Shown: positions 9,031-17,110 of the stretch, piece by piece
Layout: each line of letters begins with the position of its first letter
Position numbering within the stretch: the stretch's first letter is position 1
Origin: Chryseosolibacter sp039917935
GTDB lineage: Bacteria > Bacteroidota > Bacteroidia > Cytophagales > Cyclobacteriaceae
DNA length: 18,328 bases
Reading direction: 5' to 3'
Assembly: GCA_039917935.1 (NCBI GenBank)
Contig: JBDSIM010000175.1
Coordinates: 1-18,328 of the forward strand
Made by a program: the position numbers and the translations under genes
Notes under the pieces: model-generated
Told to the model about the DNA's origin: nothing
The model's input: only the letters and a program-made list of their open reading frames with translations
Database searches by the model: none

Positions 9031-9075
9031 TTTAGCAACACTCTTAAACTCATAGGTTTTAAGAGTGTTGCTAAA
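9031..9075 (-). terminator. 18-bp perfect hairpin between SusD and the cytochrome gene (partial terminator or attenuator)
   Basis: TTTAGCAACACTCTTAAA at 9031-9048 is repeated exactly inverted at 9058-9075, with a 9-nt loop. On the minus strand the stem is followed by TAATTTTAAAATATTT, which is AT-rich but not a clean U tract. It lies between the SusD stop (9099) and the next ATG (9010). This could be a weak terminator, an attenuator, or an RNA-processing/stabilising stem that lowers expression of the distal genes. The stem is certain; its role is inference. Confidence 0.6.
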
Positions 9076-9098
9076 CACCGATCATATTTGCAGGTTCG

Positions 9099-10637
9099 TT
9101 AGTAACCGGGGTTCTGCTGCAGGTCACCGATTAATACTTCCCTTATAGGAATGGGAAAAAGTAACCGATCCTGCGTTAAATTGTAGCTCATGTCTGGCAA
9201 ATAGGATTCTCCTGCATGGAAAGCTTTCAGGTATTCTCCATTTTGGGTCATTACCGCTATTGCTTTATCCGTTCTGACAAGATCCAACCATCTTTTATTC
9301 TCAAATGCAAATTCAATGCGTCTTTCATGAGCAATGATATCGCGTAATAAAGATTGATCTGTTTCAGTAGAAGAGGCTAACCCTGCCCTGATCCTTACGA
9401 GATTTAAATACGCTAAAGCTTCCGTTGATTTACCCTGTTCATTTAAGGCCTCTGCAAGGGCAAGCAGAGCATCTGAATACCGGTAAATTGGAAAATTATC
9501 ATCCGTGTTTTGTTCCAGGCTGTGAGCATGCAGATACTTTTTAATGTAAGGGTAAGACCTTTTACCTGATGGCGTAGTATATCCCACAGGACTTTTCACC
9601 GACTCTATAAACATATTTCCAACTACACCAGTACCTTCGGCTATGGCAATGGAGGCCTCCAAACGTTTGTCACCTGGCTCATAACTGTTAATCATCTCAA
9701 AGGTCGGAGTGTTCCATCCACCGCCTTGCCGGTTTTGTGAGGCAATACCGGTTATGATGCTGACATTAGCTGAAAGTGGTAGAAAAGGATAAACAAAATC
9801 GCTCTGCTGGCCCTGATTTCCTTGTTGATATTGAATTTCAAAGATGGACTCTGAACTGTTTTTATTGGTTAAACTGAAAACCGAAGCATAATCAGGCAGT
9901 AAAGCATACCCCATTTCAGTAATTCTTTTTAACTCAGTTTCTGCCAGCGAATAATTTTTCTGCGTCAAATAAACATCCGCCAGCAACATGCGCGCAGCCC
10001 CTTGAGTAGCCCTGCCCTTCGGAGGAAAACTTGCCACCGGTAGTTTTTGAACCGCTTCATTTAAGTCCTCAACTATCACCGTGTACACCTCACTTACCGA
10101 TGAGCGTGGCAAGTATGCATCACTTGCGCCTTTAGTGGAAGTAAGGTAAAGCGGCACGCCACCAAAATACCTAACCAGATCAAAATACAATAATGCCCGT
10201 AAAAATTTGGCTTCTCCTGTAAATCTATCTACGGCCTCCTGGCTTAAACCGGCATCAGAAACATATTCAAGTATAGCATTGACACGTGCGATTCCAATAT
10301 AACACGCGTTATATTTATTGGCGACCGTCCCACTTGAAACATCATCCATAAAGAAGTCTGTATATTCTCTTTCAATGTATTGAGGCCCGCGATTGGTATT
10401 ATTAAATTCAAGGTGCGTATTATCGGAACGCATTTCACCCATCGTCCATGCAGCGATTGAACCTTTTGCGCCTCTGACTGAGGCATAAGCGCCAACTAAA
10501 GCTTGATTAAATTGAACTTCATTTTTGTAAAAATTACCAGAAGTTATTGAACTTTGAGGTACTAATTCCAAAAAGTTTTCTGAACAAGCCGTTAATAGTA
10601 AAACTGATATTGTTAATATGTATGATAGCTTTTTCAT
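9099..10637 (-). CDS. SusD/RagB family outer-membrane lipoprotein
   Basis: This 512-residue protein begins with a lipoprotein signal ending in LLTAC (Cys18), followed by SENFLELVPQSSIT, the usual SusD N-terminus. The middle contains TPR-like helices (AKFLRALLYFDLVRYFGGVP; GAARMLLADVYLTQKNY). The C-terminal SusD region is clear: YRYSDALLALAEALNEQG, AYLNLVRIRAGL, HERRIEFAFENKRWLDLVR, LLFPIPIREV and the family-typical end QQNPGY. SusD proteins sit on the cell surface as the lid over the SusC pore and bind oligosaccharides or other ligands. The gene starts 18 nt after the SusC stop, so they form one operon. The ligand cannot be inferred from sequence. No carbohydrate-active enzyme is next to it, so calling this a polysaccharide locus would be a guess. 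Confidence 0.96.
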   Translation of the reverse strand: MKKLSYILTISVLLLTACSENFLELVPQSSITSGNFYKNEVQFNQALVGAYASVRGAKGSIAAWTMGEMRSDNTHLEFNNTNRGPQYIEREYTDFFMDDVSSGTVANKYNACYIGIARVNAILEYVSDAGLSQEAVDRFTGEAKFLRALLYFDLVRYFGGVPLYLTSTKGASDAYLPRSSVSEVYTVIVEDLNEAVQKLPVASFPPKGRATQGAARMLLADVYLTQKNYSLAETELKRITEMGYALLPDYASVFSLTNKNSSESIFEIQYQQGNQGQQSDFVYPFLPLSANVSIITGIASQNRQGGGWNTPTFEMINSYEPGDKRLEASIAIAEGTGVVGNMFIESVKSPVGYTTPSGKRSYPYIKKYLHAHSLEQNTDDNFPIYRYSDALLALAEALNEQGKSTEALAYLNLVRIRAGLASSTETDQSLLRDIIAHERRIEFAFENKRWLDLVRTDKAIAVMTQNGEYLKAFHAGESYLPDMSYNLTQDRLLFPIPIREVLIGDLQQNPGY

Positions 10638-10655
10638 ATCTATTTTTTTAAGAAG

Positions 10656-13600
10656 TTAGAAGTTTAGGTTTAATCCCAAGGCAATTGTTCTTGGAATTGG
10701 ATAGGGGCTAATATCTACACCCTCTCTAAGGCCATTTAAACCCTGCCAGCTTGCTTCCGGATTGGCCCCTTTATATTTAGTGAGTACGAGTGCTTGTTGA
10801 GCACTTACGAAAACCCTGGCCCGAGTAATGTGTTTATTAATCAAAGGCAAGGTGTATCCTAGGGTGATATTTTTTACGGTTAAATAAGATGCATCGAGCG
10901 CCAATCTGTCTTGACTATTACGGGGAAATTCAGTAGTTCCTGACAATGACCTTCCAATGATGCCAGCACCAGAATCTTCTGGTGACCGCCAGCGGTCTTT
11001 CATATATTTTTCAACATTAAAAATTCCTTCCAACGTTTCCGACCACTCCGCCAATGAATAATACATTTTTCCACCATAAGCACCTGATATAACCATATTC
11101 ATATCAAAGTTTTTATAAGAAAAAGTATTGTTAATACCAAAAACAAATTTCGGATTTGGATTGCCAATGTATGTTTTATCATTAACATCGATCAAACCAT
11201 CATTATTAATATCCTTATATCTGACAGTCCCTACCTGTGAAGTGAAATGCTTCGGCTGTGAATCATATTCCTCCTGATTCATGTATATTCCATCAAACAC
11301 ATATCCGTAAAACTGTCCCATAGGGCGTCCTACTTCTGTTTTCCAAATGGTAGAAGAGTAGTTACCAATACCACCAATGGGTGTATCATTCGTACCTAAT
11401 TTGATTACTTTGTTACGGTTAAAGGAAATATTAAAATCGGTATTCCAATTAAAAGCTGCTGTACCTAAACTTTTAAGACTGGCACCAAATTCATATCCCC
11501 AAAAATGAAATTCTCCAATATTATCCTGTATGTTGGGAAAGCCTGTGCCATAGGGAATATCTACCTGATAGAGCATGTCGCTGGTATTTTTATCATAGTA
11601 ATCAACCGTCAAAGATATCCGGTCATTTAACAAGCCTACATCCAGACCTATATCCATTCCTCGTGTAGTCTCCCAGGTAAGGTAAGGGTTGCCTATTGAA
11701 ACCGGGCTTCTGCCTTGTGCAAGTGAATTACCAAAGAGATAATTCGTAGAACTAATATTTCCATACTGGCTATAATTTCCAATGTTAAAATTTCCTGCAA
11801 AACCATATTCGGTCCTTAGTTTCAGGTAATTTAACCCTGACCAATTTTTTGCAAAATTCTCATCCGAAATAATCCACCCTGCAGATACGGATGGAAAAGT
11901 TCCCCACCGGTTTTCAGAACCAAAACGGGAAGAACCATCCCTGCGAACAGATGCAGAGAGTAAGTATTTACCTTTGAAATTATAATTTACCCGGCTATAT
12001 ATTGATAGCAAAGACCACTCGGTGATATTACTGCTACCATATCGGATGGCAGCAGCATCTATCCATGATACAGCATCATCAGGAAAGCCCGTTCCGGTAA
12101 GCGTATTATTTTCTTGTTTGAATTTTTGGGCCGAATAGCCTGCCATAGCATCTATATAGTGACTTTCAAATGCTTTATTAAAATGTAGGGTGTTTTCCGT
12201 CAGCCATGAATCATAAATGTTGGTTCCGTAAGAACCTGTGGCCAGCTTAGGTGGCGGAGAAAAGATACCCCCGGCTGTAGAAGGATTGAATATTCTTCGC
12301 TTGCTACTTGCCAAATCCAATGAAAGTGAACTTTTAAAATACAAATTTTTCAGAAAGTCAACATCGATATAAGCATTCGACAGCACTCTGGTTGAATTAG
12401 ACAGGTCTGTTGTTTCAAGCATTGTTTTTTTCCAGTTAGGAAAGGTGAATAAACCAGGACCAGTAAAACTTACTTTTTGTGAACCATCATCATTGGTATC
12501 ATCCGGTGAAAAAATGGGGGGAGTGATTATTGCTGAGTATAAAATACTATAAAATCCATCTGTGGCCTGATTTAAACTGCTTTGGTAGCTGGGCGCAACG
12601 TTTAAGCCAACCTTGATAAAGTCATTAATCTTATATTCATTATTTGACCGCAAAGAATACCGTTTAAAACCGGTATTGATCACTACCCCATCTTCCTTAA
12701 AAAATCCTACTGTGGTGGCAGAATTGAAATTCTGTTTTCCAGATAATATAGAAAGGTTGTAACTGTTTTGGCCACCGGTTTGTAATAATTCATCATACCA
12801 ATCCGTACTTTTCCCTGTATAGGCTTCAGGATTCTGATACAATGCTGGTATTCCTCCGGTATATCCTTCATAGGTAATCTTATCTTCGAAAATTTCTTTT
12901 CTGTCCTGAAGAAACTCCTTTGCATTCATTAAATCGGCCCGGCCCTTTTGAGGCACCTGCGAAACGCCATAAGTGGCATTAAACTGAACACTGGTTTGTC
13001 CTTGCTTGGCTTTTTTGGTAGTAATTAAAACCACGCCATTGGCCGCCCTTGAGCCGTAAAGTGCCGCAGCGGAGGCGCCTTTTAATACGGAAAAACTTTC
13101 GATCTCGTTTGGATTAATATTATTGATATCGCCTACTATTGGAAAACCATCCACCACATACAAGGGATTATTTCCCGCATTGATAGAAGCAGCACCCCGG
13201 ATACGGATAGCCATGCCGCCGCCAGGTGTCCCTGAAGCCTGATTGATTTGTACGCCGGCAATCCTTCCCTGAAGTTTTTGCGTAAATTGCCCCACAGGCT
13301 GATCTTCCAGTTGCCTGGCCTCCAAAGTAGCAATTGAACCGGTTACCTCCCTTTGGTTTTGGGTTCCATAACCGATCACCACCACTTCCTGAAGCGATTT
13401 TATATCCATCACTAAATCCACATTAATGATCATCTTATTTTCAATTGGGATTTCCCTGGTTACATATCCAATAGAAGAGAATTGCAGAATACCGTTTTGA
13501 TCCGGCGCATCCAATACATAATTTCCTTCTGCATCGGTAACCGTTCCGACAGCGGTACCTTTCACCATTACTGTTACCCCTGGTAATGTCGACCCATCTT

Positions 13601-14039
13601 CCTGCGAAGTTACCTTGCCAGTTACCCGGACAGGATCAACAATTATTTCAATCTTGTTAGCATCAGCATCTTTAATAGCAAGTTTTTTAACACTGATATT
13701 TTTATTCACCTGCTGAAATTTCAGCCTGGCCAGCTTGGATATTTCTATTAAAATATCTGCCACTGATTGATTTTTTTCTGCAATGGTTATCCGAATATCA
13801 TCAGGCACTTCTTCTTTTGCAAAAACAAAACTAAATTCTGTTTTAGTTTCTATTGCCTTAAAAACATCTTGTATTTTGACATCTCGCAAATTGATATTAA
13901 CCATTACCTCTTTCACACTTTTCGTCTGGCCCGTTTCGGTACTGGCTAACAAAAAAGTATAGAAAAGGCATTGTAGTATAATACTAATAAAAAAATGCCT
14001 GGAGATGGTCAGGACATTCTGTAGAAATTTATTTTTCAT
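10656..14039 (-). CDS. SusC/RagA family TonB-linked outer-membrane receptor with STN signalling domain
   Basis: The protein is 1127 residues from the ATG at 14039, which I prefer over an in-frame ATG at 14078 because a signal peptide (basic start, hydrophobic segment at about residues 16-33) follows it directly. Domains in order: STN/secretin-TonB short N-terminal domain (about 47-118, VNINLRDVKIQDVFKAI), carboxypeptidase-regulatory-like fold (about 139-212, VTGKVTSQEDGSTLPGVTV), TonB-box-like region with LQEVVVIGYGTQ, plug (about 230-345, including IRIRGAASINAGNNPLYVVD and SVLKGASAAALYGSRAANG), then the beta-barrel ending in an aromatic terminus (ALGLNLNF). It imports a ligand delivered by SusD using TonB energy. 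The STN domain is the extra domain used by transducing receptors to contact a FecR protein, which matches the FecR and sigma genes just upstream. No frameshift or truncation is seen. Confidence 0.96.
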   Translation of the reverse strand: MKNKFLQNVLTISRHFFISIILQCLFYTFLLASTETGQTKSVKEVMVNINLRDVKIQDVFKAIETKTEFSFVFAKEEVPDDIRITIAEKNQSVADILIEISKLARLKFQQVNKNISVKKLAIKDADANKIEIIVDPVRVTGKVTSQEDGSTLPGVTVMVKGTAVGTVTDAEGNYVLDAPDQNGILQFSSIGYVTREIPIENKMIINVDLVMDIKSLQEVVVIGYGTQNQREVTGSIATLEARQLEDQPVGQFTQKLQGRIAGVQINQASGTPGGGMAIRIRGAASINAGNNPLYVVDGFPIVGDINNINPNEIESFSVLKGASAAALYGSRAANGVVLITTKKAKQGQTSVQFNATYGVSQVPQKGRADLMNAKEFLQDRKEIFEDKITYEGYTGGIPALYQNPEAYTGKSTDWYDELLQTGGQNSYNLSILSGKQNFNSATTVGFFKEDGVVINTGFKRYSLRSNNEYKINDFIKVGLNVAPSYQSSLNQATDGFYSILYSAIITPPIFSPDDTNDDGSQKVSFTGPGLFTFPNWKKTMLETTDLSNSTRVLSNAYIDVDFLKNLYFKSSLSLDLASSKRRIFNPSTAGGIFSPPPKLATGSYGTNIYDSWLTENTLHFNKAFESHYIDAMAGYSAQKFKQENNTLTGTGFPDDAVSWIDAAAIRYGSSNITEWSLLSIYSRVNYNFKGKYLLSASVRRDGSSRFGSENRWGTFPSVSAGWIISDENFAKNWSGLNYLKLRTEYGFAGNFNIGNYSQYGNISSTNYLFGNSLAQGRSPVSIGNPYLTWETTRGMDIGLDVGLLNDRISLTVDYYDKNTSDMLYQVDIPYGTGFPNIQDNIGEFHFWGYEFGASLKSLGTAAFNWNTDFNISFNRNKVIKLGTNDTPIGGIGNYSSTIWKTEVGRPMGQFYGYVFDGIYMNQEEYDSQPKHFTSQVGTVRYKDINNDGLIDVNDKTYIGNPNPKFVFGINNTFSYKNFDMNMVISGAYGGKMYYSLAEWSETLEGIFNVEKYMKDRWRSPEDSGAGIIGRSLSGTTEFPRNSQDRLALDASYLTVKNITLGYTLPLINKHITRARVFVSAQQALVLTKYKGANPEASWQGLNGLREGVDISPYPIPRTIALGLNLNF

Positions 14040-14174
14040 ATTTGTAGGGTTTAGGATAACGATTGAAAAAGACTTCAATAATCAGGAAAGAAGTTATAAA
14101 ATAGCCAGTTTTTAAATAGCGCGGTGTTGGCGCACCTCAGTGGTAATTTTATCTTTTTATTTTTTCATAGCATA

Positions 14175-15257
14175 TTATTTAAAGAATACGACGACTTCCT
14201 CATTTTTTATGGAATAAGTAAAATTGCTGGTGTAACTCAGGCTAAGCAGCACATTATTGAGATTTTCATTATCAAATTTGCCGGTTATTATAACGGGGCG
14301 CCGAGGAAGGTTTTGAAGATTAAAAGATACGCCATACCATTTTTCCAGCCTTTGAAAGGCCTCTTTCAAGCGAGTTTCTTTAAAGTAAAGGATGCCATCT
14401 TTCCAAAGTATATCCTGTTCATAATTAAATTCTTTCCGTATTAAAATTCCTGCATGGCTTAGGCCGGCGGCTTCGCCGGGATTAAGAAATAAAGCTGGAT
14501 CAACAGAATCTTGTTGCTGAACAGACACCCCCCCCGTTAATAAGGATATTGAAACCTCCTGATCTTCCGGGTAAGCTTTAATATTGAAAGATGTACCAAG
14601 GGCAGTGGTAATCAGTTTATCAGCTATGACAACAAAAGGTCTTAAGGAGTCTTTAGCGACTTCAAAAAAAGCTTCGCCTGATAATATAATCTCCCGTTTG
14701 CTGGTTGAAAAGTTGGGAGCATAGGATATGTTACTTGCCCCATTCAAGTACACGATTGAACCATCCGGTAAGGATATTTTAGATTTTTGTCCCTTGGGAT
14801 TGATCTTATTCACCCTGACAATTATTTCTTCTCCCTCGGTTAGCTGATTATCTATCTGGTTTATTATTAATAGTGACATGAGTAATATACCCATAAACAC
14901 TGCCGCCCATTTTACAACTATTTTAAAAAAGGTGTTATTGGTTGGTTTAGCTCTCTCATTTTGATCGGGATAAAAAGGAAAGATTTTTAGCTTTTCCTCA
15001 GGGTTGCTTTCATCCTGCTCAGTCATCCTTTCAATCGCTGCCCATGTTTTTCTTTTCTGTTTTTCGTCGTGTGGGTACTTTTTATATTGAAAGGCAAGTA
15101 TTAGTTCTCTTGCCTGTTTGACTTCTTCCAGTTTTTCAGGATAAACCAATAACCAATTTTCCCAAAATAAATTCAGGTCCGGATTTGACATTAACACCCA
15201 TTTTATAAATACAGGATCTTCTATAAAATCCTTAAAAGTATATTCACAATAATCCAT
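14175..15257 (-). CDS. FecR family anti-sigma factor with DUF4974 C-terminal domain
   Basis: The protein has 360 residues. The N-terminal part (about 1-110) is cytoplasmic and rich in charged residues, and would hold the sigma factor. A single membrane segment lies at about 112-133 (VVKWAAVFMGILLMSLLII). The periplasmic FecR domain follows, with the landmarks SLPDGSIVYLNGASNISYA, LSGEAFFEVAKD and TALGTSFNIKAYPED. The C-terminal DUF4974 domain starts with ILWKDGILYFKETRLKEAF and ends VVVFFK; it is the region expected to contact the STN domain of the partner SusC. The gene lies between the sigma factor (292 nt upstream) and SusC (135 nt downstream), the usual order in transduced Sus-like loci. 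The 292-nt gap suggests a promoter of its own, although no convincing one could be defined. Confidence 0.95.
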   Translation of the reverse strand: MDYCEYTFKDFIEDPVFIKWVLMSNPDLNLFWENWLLVYPEKLEEVKQARELILAFQYKKYPHDEKQKRKTWAAIERMTEQDESNPEEKLKIFPFYPDQNERAKPTNNTFFKIVVKWAAVFMGILLMSLLIINQIDNQLTEGEEIIVRVNKINPKGQKSKISLPDGSIVYLNGASNISYAPNFSTSKREIILSGEAFFEVAKDSLRPFVVIADKLITTALGTSFNIKAYPEDQEVSISLLTGGVSVQQQDSVDPALFLNPGEAAGLSHAGILIRKEFNYEQDILWKDGILYFKETRLKEAFQRLEKWYGVSFNLQNLPRRPVIITGKFDNENLNNVLLSLSYTSNFTYSIKNEEVVVFFK

Positions 15258-15435
15258 CCTTCTTTTCTAATTACGATGATTTGGCTTCCACCGATTTCTA
15301 TTAAGAGTATTCAGATCTGGTTTTTCCACTATCTATTTTGAAATATTTTTTTATTTGATCACTAATGTTGATTCTTAAGGGAAGAAAAGCCAGTTTAAAT
15401 GGAATTGTTTAAATCTGACCTCCGAAGAGTGATGA

Positions 15436-15468
15436 TTTAGCTGTGCTAAACTTTAATTAATTAATTAA
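15436..15468. repeat. Small inverted repeats in the sigma-FecR gap
   Basis: The 292-nt gap between the sigma and FecR genes holds TTTAGC-TGT-GCTAAA (15436-15450) and, directly beside it, the 16-bp perfect palindrome TTAATTAATTAATTAA (15453-15468). They may mark an operator or the upstream part of the FecR promoter, or be AT-rich chance. I see nothing else definite in the gap, in particular no strong terminator after the sigma gene. Confidence 0.35.
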
Positions 15469-15549
15469 GAGGGAAAAAAGGGATACAGAATAGCAGGCAG
15501 GAACAAAAATAAACCCAACTGGATTTGCACACATAAATGCAGCGGGTCG

Positions 15550-16173
15550 CTAACTGTTAAAGAGGAAAAGAAAACAGCAGAAGGCTGAAACAAAATGCTT
15601 CCTGATCAGGCCAAATGCCCTGGAAGCCACATTGTAGGTATATTTAAGATCTAAACCCAGGTGTTCTGCAATTTGAGGATAGCTGAGATCTTCATAAAAT
15701 TTCAAATAAATTATTTCCCGCTGCCTTTTACTTAAACGCTGCAACACATGATCTAATTTCTCTTTCTTTTCTACAGAAACCTCTTCTTCTATTATTTCAT
15801 CCTCTACAGATGTCCTGAATTGAAAAGACTTTTGATCGCATGCCCTATTATCCCGGATAAATTTATTTTCTTTCTTTATTTTTTTTATTATTTCTCTTCT
15901 AAGACAGGTTAAAAGATAAAATTTAATTGATTTAACCGGTGTGAGATTTTTTCTGCACCGCCATAGGTTCACAAAAAGATCTTGAATAGCATCCTCCACC
16001 AGATGATTATTTCTCACCATTTGCATCCCGTAGTTATACAGGTTGTTCGAATATTGCTCATAAATAAAAGAATAAGCTGCCTTATTGCCACTCTGGAATT
16101 CAAGCCAGAGCGATCCTTCATCCGTCTCATTTGAGATCTGTACATGTTGGAGAGCAGTTTCTGTGATTAACAT
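15550..16173 (-). CDS. ECF sigma factor, FecI-like Bacteroidota subgroup
   Basis: This 207-residue RNA polymerase sigma-70 family protein has region 2 at about residues 36-103 (FIYEQYSNNLYNYGM, LVEDAIQDLFVNLWR, FYLLTCLRREII). Region 4 is at about 138-190 (LQRLSKRQREIIYLKFYEDLSYPQIAEHLGL), with a helix-turn-helix around SYPQIAEHLGLDLKYTYNVASRAF. No region 3 is present, as expected for ECF sigmas. The C-terminus is oddly hydrophobic (FVSAFCCFLFLFNS) and could touch the membrane. With the FecR protein and the STN-bearing SusC downstream it should respond to ligand uptake and drive susCD, and perhaps the genes beyond. The ATG at 16173 is preferred; a candidate promoter lies immediately upstream. 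The sequence between this gene and the broken cytochrome gene is a likely deletion junction. Confidence 0.95.
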   Translation of the reverse strand: MLITETALQHVQISNETDEGSLWLEFQSGNKAAYSFIYEQYSNNLYNYGMQMVRNNHLVEDAIQDLFVNLWRCRKNLTPVKSIKFYLLTCLRREIIKKIKKENKFIRDNRACDQKSFQFRTSVEDEIIEEEVSVEKKEKLDHVLQRLSKRQREIIYLKFYEDLSYPQIAEHLGLDLKYTYNVASRAFGLIRKHFVSAFCCFLFLFNS

Positions 16174-16187
16174 AATTATTAAAAGAT

Positions 16188-16215
16188 CAAATTATCATTC
16201 ACATGGTGTCACAAA
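16188..16215 (-). promoter_or_regulatory. Candidate Bacteroidota-type promoter for the sigma gene
   Basis: On the minus strand TTTG (16215-16212) and TAATTTG (16194-16188) are separated by 17 nt. This resembles the Bacteroidota -33 TTTG / -7 TAnnTTTG housekeeping promoter with a slightly short spacer and an imperfect -7 element. The predicted leader before the ATG at 16173 would be very short. Motifs of this size occur by chance in AT-rich DNA, so this is only a candidate. Confidence 0.25.
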
Positions 16216-16955
16216 CCCAACTAAAAAAATACTGTCGATACACACTTTTTTCGTCTGCACTGTGACATTTATAACAGTTATGGGCAAATATGGAGCGAAC
16301 CTCCAGATTGAGATCAGGCTACCTGATCTTTATCCAATCCCTTTCCTTTGCTGGCAAATTGTGCAAGGTCAAAGTTTGGATTTCCGCGGGGAATGTCTGG
16401 GATATTCCAGGGTAGTACGCCGGTTAGGAAATCAGGTCCATGCGTAAGGGAAGCGCCCATATGACCAGCCAAGGTGACGCCTGCAACCGTGGTTACAAGG
16501 ATAATCCGATATACCCCCAATAGGTGCCCTGTAGTGTTCCGGATAATATGACGCAGTAACAATAAGGTGACCATCCCTAAAACTGCCGTCGCCATTCCCG
16601 TCCATTTGTGAATGGTGAGGATATCTCCGCTGTACTGATCCTGCGATTCCAGGAACCATCCCAACATGACTCCCACCAATGCGCTGACCGCACCAATGGC
16701 GAGCAATAAATAAATGGCTAGACGGAATTCCTTGTTTTTGTTCCGAAATGTAAAAAGCTCTAACACCAGGGCTACGACCAAAAGCCCAATGGGAAAATGA
16801 ACGATCATCGGATGCAGCCGGCCAAGAAATTGCCACAACCAGAAGTTGGCAACCATGCCTGTTAGTGAAGAAATTTCAGGCCCCAAATCGGTTATAAACG
16901 GCTTAAAGCAAAAAATAAAAGACTGAATAATTAAAAATAGATTCATCATTTTCAC
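16199..16955 (-). pseudogene. Broken DUF2231 membrane protein/cytochrome c fusion (frameshift plus 3' truncation)
   Basis: From the ATG at 16955, 213 residues can be read to a TGA at 16316-16314. This part is hydrophobic, with about four membrane segments, and has the marks shared with the protein at 1-577: GRLHPMIVHFPIGLLV, IHKWTGM and LAGHMGASLTHGPDF. Directly after the stop, shifted by one base, the minus strand continues as PDLNLEVRSIFAHNCYKCH and then SADEKS, a c-type heme motif (codons 16276-16262). The shift point is confined to about 16316-16321, because a TAG precedes the second frame there. Removing one base joins the halves as ...KDQV-PDLNLEV. After SADEK the cytochrome sequence ends; a short unrelated tail (about 15 residues) runs to TGA at 16201-16199, so the rest of the cytochrome domain is gone. 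The 213-residue membrane part could still be made. Alternative starts at 16949 and 16946 are equally possible. Confidence 0.8.
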
Positions 16956-17110
16956 ATGTTTGGAAACCCTATCCTCCCCTCAAATTTTTCATCTTCTAAT
17001 TTCCGAATAAGGGTTGATTTTAAAAACGCTTTAGAGATGATCGGTAGGAAGGGAAATTAGACCTTTGCTTTAACAGCCCAGGAATTTAAACGCAATTTTA
17101 ATGATAAGTC

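Noticed and set aside
14040..14078. Longer SusC start at the upstream ATG (14078)
   Set aside because: The extra 13 residues precede a complete signal peptide beginning at 14039 and would bury it behind an unusual leader.
14100..14150. GC-rich inverted motif (GCGC...GCGC) between FecR and SusC
   Set aside because: The arms are only 4 bp and there is no U tract; it is not convincing as a terminator or operator.
16085..16447. 120-residue open frame on the plus strand
   Set aside because: It is antisense to the sigma start and the broken cytochrome gene; the composition is typical of a shadow frame and no motif was seen.
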